Assembly (NCBI RefSeq): GCF_000721495.1
Contig: NZ_JOHY01000095.1
Location: 1 to 14,172 of the forward strand
From: Streptomyces sp. NRRL F-5123
GTDB lineage: Bacteria > Actinomycetota > Actinomycetes > Streptomycetales > Streptomycetaceae
Direction: 5' to 3'
Length of the DNA stretch: 14,172 bases
Position 1 is the stretch's first letter. Each line of letters begins with the position of its first letter. A program made the position numbers and the translations under genes. This document shows, piece after piece, positions 14,074-14,172 of the stretch. The notes beneath the pieces were generated by a model that was given only the letters and a program-made list of their open reading frames with translations, did no database searches and was not told where the DNA came from.

Positions 14074-14136
14074 CGCTCCGTTCTGCCTGTTGCGGTTTGC
14101 CGCGCGATCTTCCCGCCGTAGGGGCTGGTCGCGCCG
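14074..14136. other. 3' flank of the crotonase gene, no gene seen
   Basis: A short non-coding stretch after the crotonase stop. I see no strong terminator apart from the palindromic element that follows, and no start of a further gene on either strand. Confidence 0.4.
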
Positions 14137-14172
14137 TTCTCCCCCAGAGCTGCGCCTGGGAGGTGCCCCCAC
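14137..14172. repeat. Extragenic palindromic repeat of the Streptomyces type (cut by window edge)
   Basis: CTCCCCCAG (14139-14147) pairs with CTGGGAG (14156-14162) around an AGCTGCGC loop, with two unpaired C, followed by GTGCCCCC. From general knowledge, near-identical hairpin sequences (CCCCCAG, short loop, CTGGGAGGTGCCCCC) recur between genes in Streptomyces genomes. Placed after the crotonase stop, it may also act as a transcription terminator or mRNA end. It may continue beyond the window. Confidence 0.6.

Noticed and set aside
1..14172. CRISPR array, tRNA, rRNA, transposase or phage genes
   Set aside because: No regular spacer-repeat structure, no tRNA-like cloverleaf noticed by eye, and no transposase or integrase motifs in the convincing coding regions.

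Overview
The window is very GC-rich, with strong G/C bias at third codon positions, GTG starts beside ATG starts, tightly overlapping genes and, at the right edge, an extragenic palindrome of a type common in Streptomyces. I infer a Streptomyces or close actinomycete chromosome. The window holds part of a nonribosomal peptide synthetase (NRPS) gene cluster.

Layout. (1) 1-1329, minus strand: the first domain (condensation) of an NRPS whose remainder lies beyond the left edge. (2) 1330-1655: a divergent intergenic region, AT-richer near 1480-1640, with a plausible rightward promoter, a near-perfect palindrome and the RBS of the next gene. (3) 1656-13064, plus strand: six genes with every junction overlapping (ATGA, ATGA, ATGA, 8 bp, TGATG), evidently one transcript. 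They encode a stand-alone acyl-adenylating enzyme, a condensation-carrier (C-T) didomain protein, E1-alpha, E1-beta and E2 of a 2-oxoacid-dehydrogenase-like complex, and a 1825-residue NRPS with order C-A-T-TE-MFS. (4) 13065-13260: an intergenic stretch with a short tandem-like GGTGACG array. (5) 13261-14073: a crotonase-family gene with its own strong RBS, possibly outside the cluster. (6) 14074-14172: no gene, ending in the hairpin repeat.

How the genes may work together (inference). The stand-alone adenylation enzyme lacks the aspartate that binds an alpha-amino group, so it probably activates a non-amino carboxylic acid and loads a carrier domain in trans. E1-alpha/E1-beta/E2 look able to move an acyl or hydroxyacyl unit from a 2-oxo acid or ketose, through thiamine diphosphate and a lipoyl arm, to CoA or to a carrier domain; no E3 gene is present here. 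The large NRPS reads as serine-specific (ten-residue code DVWHISLIDK). Its thioesterase has cysteine instead of serine as nucleophile (GHCGVG), as in the beta-lactone- and beta-lactam-forming thioesterases of the obafluorin and sulfazecin pathways. Its C-terminus is a 12-helix MFS exporter in the same polypeptide. The most interesting reading is an acylated serine-containing peptide released by ring closure (for example a serine beta-lactone) and exported by the fused transporter. A serine-based oligolactone or siderophore-like product made by an EntF-like module is the main alternative. I could not match the cluster to a named natural product.
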